The notes under the pieces: generated by a model
The model's database searches: none
Seen by the model: the letters and a program-made list of their open reading frames with translations, nothing else
Told to the model about the DNA's origin: nothing
Program-made: the position numbers and the translations under genes
In this document: one piece after another, positions 28,771 to 38,675 of the stretch
Position numbering within the stretch: position 1 is the first letter of the stretch
How the letters are laid out: each line of letters opens with the position of its first letter
DNA from: an uncultured Bacteroidota bacterium
Lineage (GTDB): Bacteria; Bacteroidota; Bacteroidia; Bacteroidales; P3
DNA: 64,000 nucleotides
Assembly: GCA_902776365.1 (NCBI GenBank)
Contig: CACYPU010000001.1
Coordinates: 248,001 to 312,000, forward strand
Reading direction: 5' to 3'

Positions 28771-29124
28771 ATGAAGAGCATAAAATTCTTTTTGATTCTC
28801 AGCGTTTTCTTCGCCCTTGGATGCGGAGGAAACAGCAATGACGACGAGGGTAATTGTCAAGAGTAGGAACTAAAGGCAAAGGCTGCAGAATATTTGAAGG
28901 CCGCCGAGCAGGGAGATGCCGAAGCTCAGTTTAGTCTGGGGGTTTGTTATTTTGGAGGACTGGGCGTGGAGCAATCCTATACAAAGGCTGTCAAGTGGTA
29001 CAGAAAAGCGGCGGAGCAGGAATTGGCCAAATCCTTTTCTGAGGCTGTCAAGTGGTTAGGAAAAGCGGCCGAGCAAGGTTCGCTGGAAGCACAGAGAAAA
29101 CTTCGAGAGCTGAACTATTATTAA
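28771..29124 (+). pseudogene. Sel1-repeat lipoprotein interrupted by an in-frame TAG
   Basis: The ATG opens a lipoprotein signal MKSIKFFLILSVFFALGCGG. Translation meets TAG at 28864-28866 (codon 32), but the same frame continues for 85 more codons to a normal stop at 29124. The downstream part is clearly Sel1-like: EYLKAAEQGDAEAQFSLGVC, YTKAVKWYRKAAEQ, AKSFSEAVKWLGKAAEQG. The second repeat also lacks its first half (the GDAEAQ..LG..Y..G.GV part is missing between AAEQ and AKSFSEAV), so there are two independent lesions. Most likely a decaying copy; readthrough or a base error is possible. Sel1 proteins mediate protein-protein contacts. Confidence 0.75.
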
Positions 29125-29226
29125 TCGGTTATTCATCAGTATTCTGGAAGGCAGTCACAAGGCCCGTTGTTCACTCGTCGTTTGCTATTTGTTCAATTTG
29201 TTCAGTCAATCTAATTTTTTTTTTTG

Positions 29227-29234
29227 TATATTTG
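29227..29234 (+). promoter_or_regulatory. -7 promoter box for the hydrogenase cluster
   Basis: TATATTTG followed by CA after a T-rich stretch, about 73 bases before the first ATG at 29307. The region 29125-29306 holds nothing else recognisable. Confidence 0.7.
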
Positions 29235-29306
29235 CAATATCGCCATTGTGGGGATTGTTTCTCACAAGTGGTGGATTATCAATATTTAATAATAAAAAAT
29301 GAAGAT

Positions 29307-29606
29307 ATGACAATAAAGGTTTGTGTGGGCAGTTCGTGCCATCTGAAGGGGTCCTACGACGTGATCGAGGCCTTCAAGACAGTGTTGAAAAAATATGATG
29401 TGGAGGATGTGGTGGACCTTCAGGCCAGTTTCTGCCTGGGCCATTGTGCCAAAGGAGTGACGGTGAGCTGCGAGGGTATGGAGGCGGCCGAAAAAGGGCC
29501 GCAAGTCGAGGAGACGCCCGACGGGTTCATTTTGCACAGTGTCAATGCCGACAATGTGGAAGAATTGTTCGCCAAAGAAGTGTATCCTAAAATCTTCAAT
29601 GCGTAA
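29307..29606 (+). CDS. thioredoxin-like [2Fe-2S] ferredoxin (NuoE/HydC-like)
   Basis: A 99-residue electron carrier. The four cluster cysteines are visible in CVGSSC (two) and SFCLGHC (two), in the spacing of the thioredoxin-like ferredoxins related to NuoE and to the small subunits of [FeFe] hydrogenases. There is no signal peptide, so it is cytoplasmic. The frame is open upstream of 29307, but that part has no protein-like features and contains the promoter. The stop overlaps the ATG of the hydrogenase-like gene (TAATG), so it probably hands electrons to or from that protein. Confidence 0.87.
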   Translation: MTIKVCVGSSCHLKGSYDVIEAFKTVLKKYDVEDVVDLQASFCLGHCAKGVTVSCEGMEAAEKGPQVEETPDGFILHSVNADNVEELFAKEVYPKIFNA

Positions 29607-31357
29607 TGTCGGAGTATCTGGAATTCAAGCCGGTGCAGTGCAAAGACTGCTACCGTTGCCTGCGCGAGTGCCCGGTGAAGGCCATCAACATCAAGGACCA
29701 TCACGCGCAAATCATTGAGGAACATTGCATACTCTGCGGCCATTGCACCAAGGTGTGCCCGCAGAAAGCCAAGATAGAGCACAGCGAGATGCCTGTGGTG
29801 CGCGAGATGCTGAAGAGCGGCGAAAAAGTGGCCGCCACGGTGGCGCCGTCGTTCATCAGCAGCTTGGGTCAGGAGGACTTCACCATCCTGCGCATCGCGC
29901 TGGCCAAGCTGGGATTCGCCATAGCCGAAGAGACCGCCGTGGGTGCGCAAGCCGTCACGGAGGAGTACAAGCGTGTGCTGGCGAAGGGCGAGATGAAGAA
30001 TTTCATCACTTCGGCTTGCCCTGCTGCCTGCCGCCTCATACAGATGTACTATCCCAAGGCGCTGCCTTATCTGGCTCCCGTCGACTCGCCGATGGTGGCG
30101 CACGCCAAGATGCTGCGCCGCAACGACCCCGACCTCAAGGTGGTCTTCATCGGCCCCTGCATCGCCAAGAAACGCGAGGCCGACGAGCACGGCATCGACG
30201 CCGTGCTGACCTTCGACGAGCTGAACCAGCTCTTCGAGGAGAACGGCATCGACCTGCAGAATATCAACCATCTGGCTGTTACTGCCGACAATGCCGGCGC
30301 TAACCGGGCAAAGGCCTATCCCGCCACGCAGGGCATCATCCGCTCGTTCGACGCGCTGCCCGAGGGCTACCGCTACCTGGCGGTGGACGGCGTGGATCGT
30401 CTCACCGAGGTTCTGGAGAACATCGAGTCGCTCGACCATACATTCATAGAGATGAACGTGTGCCCCGGCGGCTGCATCAACGGCCCCTGCGCCATTGCGC
30501 AGGAGGGAGGCATGATGAAGGCCGAGGCCGACGTCAACGCCTATGTGGAGCACGAGCTGGCCACCCGCAAGCACACGCCTGCCCCCGAGGCCGGCGTCTC
30601 GCTGGCGTATGCCCACCCCAGGTTGCGCTCAAAGAGCCGTCCCGCCACCGAAAAGGAGATTGAGGAGGTGCTGCACCGCACAGGCAAATTCACCAAGGAA
30701 GACGAGCTCAACTGCGGCGCCTGCGGCTACCCCACCTGCCGCGAGAAGGCGTGGGCGGTGGTCAACGGCTATGCCGACATCGACATCTGCCTGCCCTATA
30801 TGCGCAAGCGCGCCGAGAGCCTGGCCGTCGACATCGTGCACAACTCGCCCGAGGGTGTCATCCTTGTCGACCCCGACATGAATATCGTCGACATCAATGC
30901 CTCGGCCATGAGCATGCTGGGCCTCGGCGGCAAACCCGAGAATGTGCAGGGCCGTCCGGTGGCCGAGAACTTCCCGCCCATCGACTTCTACAACGCCTAC
31001 GCCAAGAAGCAGCGTATGGAGAACCCTTGCCTGCACATCGCCGCCACTGGCCGCTATGTGAGCCTCACCGTCAGTCTCCTCAGCGAGCAGAACCTCCTCT
31101 TTGGCTTGATGAAGGACATCTCCGACGAGGTGAACTACGAGAAGAAGCTCGACAAGGTGAAGATGGACACCATCGCCACCACCGACGACCTCATCATGAA
31201 GCAGATGCGCGTGGCGCAGGAAATAGCCTCGCTTCTCGGCGAAACCACCGCCGAAACCAAGGTGGCGCTGCTCAAACTGAAGAAGATGCTCTCTGACGGC
31301 AAAGGCGACCTGGGTGTCGACGGCCGTCCTACCGACTGGAAAACCGCCAAGATATGA
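29606..31357 (+). CDS. sensor-type [FeFe] hydrogenase with PAS domain (group C-like, HydS)
   Basis: 583 residues in four parts. Two [4Fe-4S] motifs: C12, C15, C18, C22 and C41, C44, C47, C51. The H-cluster domain (about 60-300) keeps all four ligand positions: TSACPAA (C138), GPCIAKK (C185) and CPGGCINGPC (C286, C290). A further Fe-S motif has C370, C373, C378 and C395 (NCGACGYPTC). A PAS domain (about 401-520) is followed by a coiled tail. The proton-transfer cysteine of catalytic hydrogenases (TSCCP) is alanine here, which fits slow sensory members of group C. It precedes a phosphatase gene with an ATGA overlap, suggesting an H2-responsive signalling pair. That role is inference from known group C loci. 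Confidence 0.88.
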   Translation: MSEYLEFKPVQCKDCYRCLRECPVKAINIKDHHAQIIEEHCILCGHCTKVCPQKAKIEHSEMPVVREMLKSGEKVAATVAPSFISSLGQEDFTILRIALAKLGFAIAEETAVGAQAVTEEYKRVLAKGEMKNFITSACPAACRLIQMYYPKALPYLAPVDSPMVAHAKMLRRNDPDLKVVFIGPCIAKKREADEHGIDAVLTFDELNQLFEENGIDLQNINHLAVTADNAGANRAKAYPATQGIIRSFDALPEGYRYLAVDGVDRLTEVLENIESLDHTFIEMNVCPGGCINGPCAIAQEGGMMKAEADVNAYVEHELATRKHTPAPEAGVSLAYAHPRLRSKSRPATEKEIEEVLHRTGKFTKEDELNCGACGYPTCREKAWAVVNGYADIDICLPYMRKRAESLAVDIVHNSPEGVILVDPDMNIVDINASAMSMLGLGGKPENVQGRPVAENFPPIDFYNAYAKKQRMENPCLHIAATGRYVSLTVSLLSEQNLLFGLMKDISDEVNYEKKLDKVKMDTIATTDDLIMKQMRVAQEIASLLGETTAETKVALLKLKKMLSDGKGDLGVDGRPTDWKTAKI

Positions 31358-32532
31358 AAGAACTCTGCATTGAATATGGATACACCTCGCTGAACCACTA
31401 CGGCGAAGAGCTCTGTGGCGATAATGTGGAAATAACCACGACGGCTCCCCAGGGCGATAGCGAATGGACCACCCTCGTCCTCGCCGACGGATTGGGCAGC
31501 GGCGTGAAGGCCAACATCCTCTCCACTCTCACCAGCAAGATTCTCTGCACTATGGTGGCCGGTGGCGCCGACATTGAAGACTGCGTCGGCACCATCATCC
31601 AGACACTCCCCGTCTGCAAGGAACGCGGGGTGGCTTACAGCACTTTCTCCATCATCCACGTGAACAACGAGGGTAGGGGATACCTGTATGAATTTGACAA
31701 TCCCGAGGCCATCTGGTATCATCAAGGCCACACCTGCGATTTGCCGCGCACAGAGCTGAATGTCTACGATAAACGGGTCTTTGTCACCGAACTAGCGCTC
31801 GACGAAGGCGATATGGTCTTCGTGATGAGCGACGGCACCATACACGCTGGCATAGGACAGATGCTCAACTTCGGATGGCAGCGCAAGGAGATTATGGAGC
31901 ACCTCGACCACAACATCGACGCCCACATGTCGGCCCGCGCTGCTGCCTGCCTGCTGGCATCCGCCTGCAACGACCTCTACCTCGACCGTCCGGGCGACGA
32001 CACAACGGTGGCGGCCATCCGCGTGCGTCCGCGCACCATGGTACATGTCATGGTGGGGCCGCCTGTCGACAAAGAGCGCGACGCCGAGTATGTGGATCGC
32101 TTCATGCACGACACCGACAAGCGTATCGTCTGCGGCGGCACTACATCGCAGGTGGTGGCGCGCTGTATCGGCCGCCAACTGAAGACCTCCTTCGACTTTC
32201 CCGACAAGGAGGTGCCGCCCATCGGCTTTATCGACGGCATAGACCTTGTCACCGAAGGCGTCATCACGATGCGCCGCCTGTTGGCGCTGTCGGACAAGTA
32301 TGTCTCGGTCAAGGACCTCACCCCCAAGACCTACGCCAAGAAGGACGGCGGCTCGCTGCTGGCAAACATCATTTTTGAGGAAGCCTCCCACATCGTCTTC
32401 TTCGTGGGGCAAAACGTCAATGCTGCCCACCAAGGCCTGGATATTGACATCACCATGAAACTGAAGCTCGTCGAGCATCTGGCCGACAACCTCCGCAAGA
32501 TGGGCAAACAAGTAACTGTAAACTACGACTGA
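31354..32532 (+). CDS. SpoIIE/PP2C-type serine phosphatase linked to the sensor hydrogenase
   Basis: 392 residues, soluble. The N-terminal 225 residues are a PP2C-like SpoIIE domain: GDN (D23), LADGLGSG (D45), VMSDGTI and PGDDTTVAAIRV supply the metal-binding aspartates. The C-terminal 165 residues (from about TMVHVMVGPPVDKERD) are a separate alpha/beta part of unknown role, also seen in phosphatases beside [FeFe] hydrogenases. It overlaps the sensor hydrogenase by four bases and lies two bases before the catalytic-type hydrogenase. It likely dephosphorylates a regulator in response to the PAS/H-cluster protein; the partner is not in the window. Confidence 0.85.
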   Translation: MKELCIEYGYTSLNHYGEELCGDNVEITTTAPQGDSEWTTLVLADGLGSGVKANILSTLTSKILCTMVAGGADIEDCVGTIIQTLPVCKERGVAYSTFSIIHVNNEGRGYLYEFDNPEAIWYHQGHTCDLPRTELNVYDKRVFVTELALDEGDMVFVMSDGTIHAGIGQMLNFGWQRKEIMEHLDHNIDAHMSARAAACLLASACNDLYLDRPGDDTTVAAIRVRPRTMVHVMVGPPVDKERDAEYVDRFMHDTDKRIVCGGTTSQVVARCIGRQLKTSFDFPDKEVPPIGFIDGIDLVTEGVITMRRLLALSDKYVSVKDLTPKTYAKKDGGSLLANIIFEEASHIVFFVGQNVNAAHQGLDIDITMKLKLVEHLADNLRKMGKQVTVNYD

Positions 32533-32534
32533 TT

Positions 32535-33992
32535 ATGGAACAGAAACTATTCGACACCAACGTACAATGGATCAAATACAAAGTCCTCAAGGAGGTTATC
32601 CGCCGTGCCTATGAGGGCGGTCTCGACGAGGCATACATGGAAATTCCGAAGATCATCAGCCCCGGTCCCAAGTCGGAACTCAACTGCTGCATCTACAAGG
32701 AGCGCGCCATTGTGCAGGAACGCATCCACATGGCCATGGGCGGCGACAAGCAGAACCCCAACCCCGTGCAGGTGATGGAGACGGCCTGCGACGAATGCCC
32801 CGCCGCCGGCATGCTTGTCACCGAGGCTTGCCGTGGCTGCATGATGCACGCCTGCAAGGATGTGTGCCCCAAGGGAGCCATCACCATTGTCAACCACCGC
32901 TGTCATATTGACAAGGAGAAGTGCATCGAGTGCGGCAAGTGCGCCGCCGCCTGCCCCTACAGCGCCATCATTGCCCAGAAACGCCCCTGCATCAAGAGCT
33001 GCAAGCCCAAGGCCCTCTCTATCCGCAAGGAGGACGACAAGGCAGTGATTGATAACGACAAATGTGTCTCCTGCGGTGCCTGCGTTGTCAGCTGCCCCTT
33101 CGGTGCCATCACCGACCGGTCGCTGGTGCTCGACATCATTGACATGCTTCGCCAGTCGGAGGGCAACACCAAGTATCGCGTCTATGCAGTCATTGCCCCC
33201 GCTATTGTGGGTCAATGTCGCTTTGGGCGCATCGAACAGGTAGTCACCGCCATCAAGCGCCTGGGTTTCCATCAGGTTGTCGAAGCTGCCCTCGGCGCCG
33301 ACATCACCCTCTACACCGAGGCCCGCGAGTTCCAGCACAAGTCCACCGAGAGTGACAACCCGGTGATGACCACCTCGTGCTGTCCCGCTTTCGTGCGCTT
33401 TGTGGAGACCAATTTCCCCGAATTCAAAGACGCTATTTCCACATCGCCCTCACCCATGATCACCACCGCCCGCCTCATCAAGCATGGCGACCCCTCGGCC
33501 AAGATTGTCTTCATCGGCCCCTGCGCCGCCAAGAAGTTCGAGTACACCCTCGAGAAGACGCACGGCATGATTGACAGCGTGATGAGCTTCGAGGAACTCC
33601 AGGCTTTCCTCGACGCCCGCGGCATCGACACCACGCAATGTGAGGACACCCACCTCGACAATGCCTCGTTCTACGGCCGCATCTTCGCCAAGAGCGGCGG
33701 CATAGCGCAGGGCGTTGCCCACGTGGCCGAAAAACTTGGCGTTGACGGAGTCAGGCCCGTTGTCATGAATGGCATCGACCAATGCCGCCAGCACCTCGCC
33801 CTGCTGCGCGCCAAGAAAGAGACGGCCAACTTCTTCGAGGGAATGGCTTGCGACGGTGGTTGCGTCGGTGGCCCGCTCTCCATTACGCGCTCCCCCAAGA
33901 ACGTCTTCGACGTCGACCAGTATGGCAACTCCGCAAAGGAAAAGGACATCGACGGCTCCGTCAACCTCTTCCACATGACCCTCGGCGACTGA
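32535..33992 (+). CDS. [FeFe] hydrogenase, monomeric group B type
   Basis: 485 residues, cytoplasmic. The N-terminal region has cysteine clusters C85-C98-C102-C107-C111, C130-C133-C136-C140 and C177-C180-C183-C187 for several [4Fe-4S] centres. The H-cluster domain has TSCCPAF (proton-transfer C282, ligand C283), GPCAAKKFE (C330) and EGMACDGGCVGGP (C439, C443). The intact TSCCP indicates real H2 chemistry, unlike the upstream sensor. The layout matches the group B ferredoxin-type enzymes of anaerobes. Maturases HydE, HydF and HydG are not in the window. Probably disposes of or takes up electrons as H2 during fermentation. Confidence 0.9.
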   Translation: MEQKLFDTNVQWIKYKVLKEVIRRAYEGGLDEAYMEIPKIISPGPKSELNCCIYKERAIVQERIHMAMGGDKQNPNPVQVMETACDECPAAGMLVTEACRGCMMHACKDVCPKGAITIVNHRCHIDKEKCIECGKCAAACPYSAIIAQKRPCIKSCKPKALSIRKEDDKAVIDNDKCVSCGACVVSCPFGAITDRSLVLDIIDMLRQSEGNTKYRVYAVIAPAIVGQCRFGRIEQVVTAIKRLGFHQVVEAALGADITLYTEAREFQHKSTESDNPVMTTSCCPAFVRFVETNFPEFKDAISTSPSPMITTARLIKHGDPSAKIVFIGPCAAKKFEYTLEKTHGMIDSVMSFEELQAFLDARGIDTTQCEDTHLDNASFYGRIFAKSGGIAQGVAHVAEKLGVDGVRPVVMNGIDQCRQHLALLRAKKETANFFEGMACDGGCVGGPLSITRSPKNVFDVDQYGNSAKEKDIDGSVNLFHMTLGD

Positions 33993-34116
33993 GAAAATGC
34001 CCATAGCCTACAGACAATCGTGGCAGCCGCACACAGCCGGCATGCCACCTGATTGCCTGTTGTCCCTCTGGCACACACCCGGCGCCCCCCAAATACATAT
34101 CCCGTCACCATTTTTT

Positions 34117-34147
34117 TTTGCCATGTGAAAAAAAATTCGTATCTTTG
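34117..34147 (+). promoter_or_regulatory. complete Bacteroidota promoter for ppdK
   Basis: TTTG at 34117-34120, exactly 19 bases, then TATCTTTG at 34140-34147 followed by CA. Textbook -33/-7 pair for the primary sigma factor. A leader of about 55 A/T-rich bases follows. The remaining 33993-34116 holds nothing recognisable. Confidence 0.88.
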
Positions 34148-34208
34148 CAGTCTCAATTTTTAGGAATAAATAATAAATAATAAATTAATAATAAACAAAT
34201 TAATCAAG

Positions 34209-36980
34209 ATGACAAAGTACGTTTACACGTTCGGTGGAAAGACCGCCGAAGGAAAAGCCGACATGAAGAACCTTTTGGGTGGCAAGGGTGCCAACCTTGC
34301 CGAGATGTGCCTCCTGGGTCTTCCCGTGCCTGCTGGTCTCACCATCACTACCGACTGCTGCACCGCTTATTATGCCAACAACTGCCAGCTGCCCGCCAGC
34401 CTTATGGACGAAGTGTGGAAAGGTGTGGAAAACATCGAGAAAATCATGGGTATGAAATACGACGACAGCGAGAACCCCCTGCTCGTCAGCTGCCGCTCCG
34501 GCGCCCGCTCCTCCATGCCTGGCATGATGGATACCGTCCTCAATATCGGCCTCAGCAGCAAGACCATCCCCGGTATGCTGAAGAAGACCAACAACCCCCG
34601 TTTCGTGTATGACTCGTACCGCCGTCTCATTATGATGTATGCCGACGTCGTGATGGAAAAATCCGAAGGCATTGAGCCTGCCGACGGCAAAGGCATCCGC
34701 AAACAGCTCGACGACATGCTCGACGAATACAAGGCCGTCAAAGGCTACAAGAGCGACACCGAGCTCACCGCCGACGACCTCAAGAAACTCGCCGACGCCT
34801 TCAAGGTGCGCGTGAAAGAAGTTCTCGGCACCGAATTCCCCGACGATGCCCGTGCTCAGATGGAAGGCGGCATCAAGGCTGTCTTCAAGAGCTGGAACGG
34901 TAAGAAGGCCGTGAGCTACCGTAAGATCGAGGGCATCCCCGACGACTGGGGCACCGCCGTCAACGTGCAGGCCATGGTCTTCGGCAATATGGGCGACACC
35001 TCCGCCACCGGTGTGGCTTTCACCCGCAACCCCGCCACCGGCGACAACCAGTTCTACGGCGAGTGGCTCATCAACGCCCAGGGCGAAGACGTGGTGGCCG
35101 GCATCCGCACCCCCAACCCCCTGAACGACGATACCAAGAACGAGAAAAACAAGGAAATGCCCTCCATGCAGGAGCTGATGCCCGAGACCTACAAGGAACT
35201 CTGCGACATCCGCACCATCCTTGAAAAGAACTATCACGACATGCTCGACATCGAGTTCACCATCCAGGACGGCAAACTGTACATGCTGCAGTGCCGCGTG
35301 GGTAAGCGCACCGGCGTGGCTGCCCTCACCATGGCTATGGATATGCTGAAAGAAGGCCTCATCGACGAGAGCGAGGTGGTGATGCGCATCAGCCCCGCCC
35401 AGCTCGACGAACTGCTGCACCCCATCCTCGATGCCGCCGACGAGAAGAAGCACACCGTGCTGGCCAAGGGTCTCCCCGCCGGCCCCGGCGGCGCCGTGGG
35501 TGTGATAGCTCTCACCAGCGAGAAAGCCAAAGAATACCACGCCGCCAAGATTAAGAACATCCTGGTCCGCGAGGAAACCAACCCCGAGGACGTCGAAGGC
35601 ATGCGTGCCGCCGATGGCATCCTCACTGCCCGCGGTGGTATGACCTCCCACGCCGCCCTCGTGGCCCGTGGCTGGGGCAAGTGCTGCGTGGTGGGCTGCG
35701 ACGCCGTGAAAATCAGTATGGAAGATGCCAGCGTGAAAACCGACCAATTCGGCAAGAAGAAAGTCAGCGTCGTCGAGAACGGCACCGTGACCATCAACGG
35801 CAAGGTGTTCCACGAAGGCGACCTCCTCTCCCTCAACGGCTCCAAAGGCTACGTCTACGACGAAGAGGTCAAGATGATCGACGCCACTGAAAATCCCCTG
35901 TTCCAGCAATTCATGAAGTTGGTCGACAAATACCGCAAGATGGGTGTCCGCACCAATGCCGACAACCCCGCCGACGCCCAGAAGGCTATCGACTTCGGCG
36001 CCGAGGGTATCGGCCTGTTCCGCATCGAGCACATGTTTTATGGCGAGAACAGCGAGGTGCCGCTGGAGAAGCTTCGCAATATGATTCTGGCCGACACGCT
36101 CGAGGCCCGCGTTGCCGCTCTAGCCGAGCTGGAACCCTATGTGCGTGAGAGTGCCAAGGGTACGCTGAAGGTGATGGACGGCAAGCCCCTGACCTTCCGC
36201 CTCATGGATCCCCCGCTGCATGAGTTCGTCCCCCAAACCGAGGAGAAGCAGCGTGAAGTGGCCAAAGCCCGCGGCATTGAATACGAGAAGCTCCATGCCC
36301 GCATCGAAGGCATGCACGAGGTGAACCCCATGATGGGTCTCCGCGGCGTGCGTCTGGGCATCATCTATCCCGAAATCACCGAGATGCAGTTCCGTGCCCT
36401 CTTCAGCGCCACCGTCGAACTCCTCAAGGAAGGCTTCGACCCGCATCTGGAAATCATGGTCCCGCTGACCATCAACGCCGCCGAGCTTAAACACCAGAAA
36501 GCCCTCGCCGACCGCGTGAAGAAAGAGGTCGAGGCCAAGTATGGCAAGGAGTTCACCTACAAGTTCGGCACCATGATTGAGATTCCGCGTGCCGCACTCG
36601 TGGCCAACCAGATTGCCGAGGTCGCTGAGTTCTTCAGCTTCGGCACCAACGACCTCACCCAGATGACCTTCGGCTTCAGCCGCGACGACGTCAACGCTAT
36701 CGTAAAGACCTATGTCGACGAGAAGATTATCCCCGCTGACCCGTTCAACAACTTCGACCGCGAGTGCGTGGGCGAGCTGGTGAAGATTGGCATCCAGCGT
36801 GGCCGCTCGACGCGTCCCGAGCTGAAGTGCGGCGTCTGTGGCGAGCACGGTGGTGACCCCACTGCCGCCGAATTCTTCTACAAGAACGGCATGACCTATG
36901 TGAGCTGCAGCCCGTTCCGTGTCCCCGTGGCACGCCTCGCCGCCGCCCAGGCCGCTATCAAGGAAGCAAGAGAGAAATAA
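34209..36980 (+). CDS. ppdK: pyruvate, phosphate dikinase
   Basis: Interconverts pyruvate + ATP + Pi and PEP + AMP + PPi, allowing PPi-linked glycolysis or gluconeogenesis. 923 residues in the usual order: nucleotide-binding domain (GGKGANLAEM, SCRSGARSSMPGMMDT), phosphohistidine domain (LTARGGMTSHAALVARGWGK with catalytic His) and the PEP/pyruvate TIM barrel (EGIGLFRIEHMF, GLRGVRLGI, FSFGTNDLTQMTFGFSRDD, CGVCGEHGGDP). Slightly longer than the common 870-900 residues. It has its own strong promoter and is followed 19 bases later by pckA, so the two set the PEP-pyruvate-oxaloacetate node together. Confidence 0.97.
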   Translation: MTKYVYTFGGKTAEGKADMKNLLGGKGANLAEMCLLGLPVPAGLTITTDCCTAYYANNCQLPASLMDEVWKGVENIEKIMGMKYDDSENPLLVSCRSGARSSMPGMMDTVLNIGLSSKTIPGMLKKTNNPRFVYDSYRRLIMMYADVVMEKSEGIEPADGKGIRKQLDDMLDEYKAVKGYKSDTELTADDLKKLADAFKVRVKEVLGTEFPDDARAQMEGGIKAVFKSWNGKKAVSYRKIEGIPDDWGTAVNVQAMVFGNMGDTSATGVAFTRNPATGDNQFYGEWLINAQGEDVVAGIRTPNPLNDDTKNEKNKEMPSMQELMPETYKELCDIRTILEKNYHDMLDIEFTIQDGKLYMLQCRVGKRTGVAALTMAMDMLKEGLIDESEVVMRISPAQLDELLHPILDAADEKKHTVLAKGLPAGPGGAVGVIALTSEKAKEYHAAKIKNILVREETNPEDVEGMRAADGILTARGGMTSHAALVARGWGKCCVVGCDAVKISMEDASVKTDQFGKKKVSVVENGTVTINGKVFHEGDLLSLNGSKGYVYDEEVKMIDATENPLFQQFMKLVDKYRKMGVRTNADNPADAQKAIDFGAEGIGLFRIEHMFYGENSEVPLEKLRNMILADTLEARVAALAELEPYVRESAKGTLKVMDGKPLTFRLMDPPLHEFVPQTEEKQREVAKARGIEYEKLHARIEGMHEVNPMMGLRGVRLGIIYPEITEMQFRALFSATVELLKEGFDPHLEIMVPLTINAAELKHQKALADRVKKEVEAKYGKEFTYKFGTMIEIPRAALVANQIAEVAEFFSFGTNDLTQMTFGFSRDDVNAIVKTYVDEKIIPADPFNNFDRECVGELVKIGIQRGRSTRPELKCGVCGEHGGDPTAAEFFYKNGMTYVSCSPFRVPVARLAAAQAAIKEAREK

Positions 36981-36999
36981 AAAATAAAAACCGAATATT

Positions 37000-38620
<1,621 letters not shown>

Positions 38621-38622
<2 letters not shown>

Positions 38623-38650
38623 CGGTTAACGGTTAATGGTTAACGGTTAA
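38621..38650. repeat. TAACGGT tandem words after pckA
   Basis: Four tandem copies of AACGGTT/AATGGTT words, overlapping the pckA stop codon. Only one orientation is present, unlike the mirrored copy at 11035-11063. Confidence 0.65.
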
Positions 38651-38675
38651 AGTTGAAAATAGAAAATTGAAAAAA

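Noticed and set aside
29052-29306. N-terminal extension of the thioredoxin-like ferredoxin
   Set aside because: The frame is open upstream, but it overlaps the end of the Sel1 pseudogene, contains the TATATTTG promoter and shows no protein-like conservation pattern.
34200-36032. 610-codon open frame on the minus strand opposite ppdK
   Set aside because: Shadow of ppdK; composition and lack of motifs are as in the other antisense frames.
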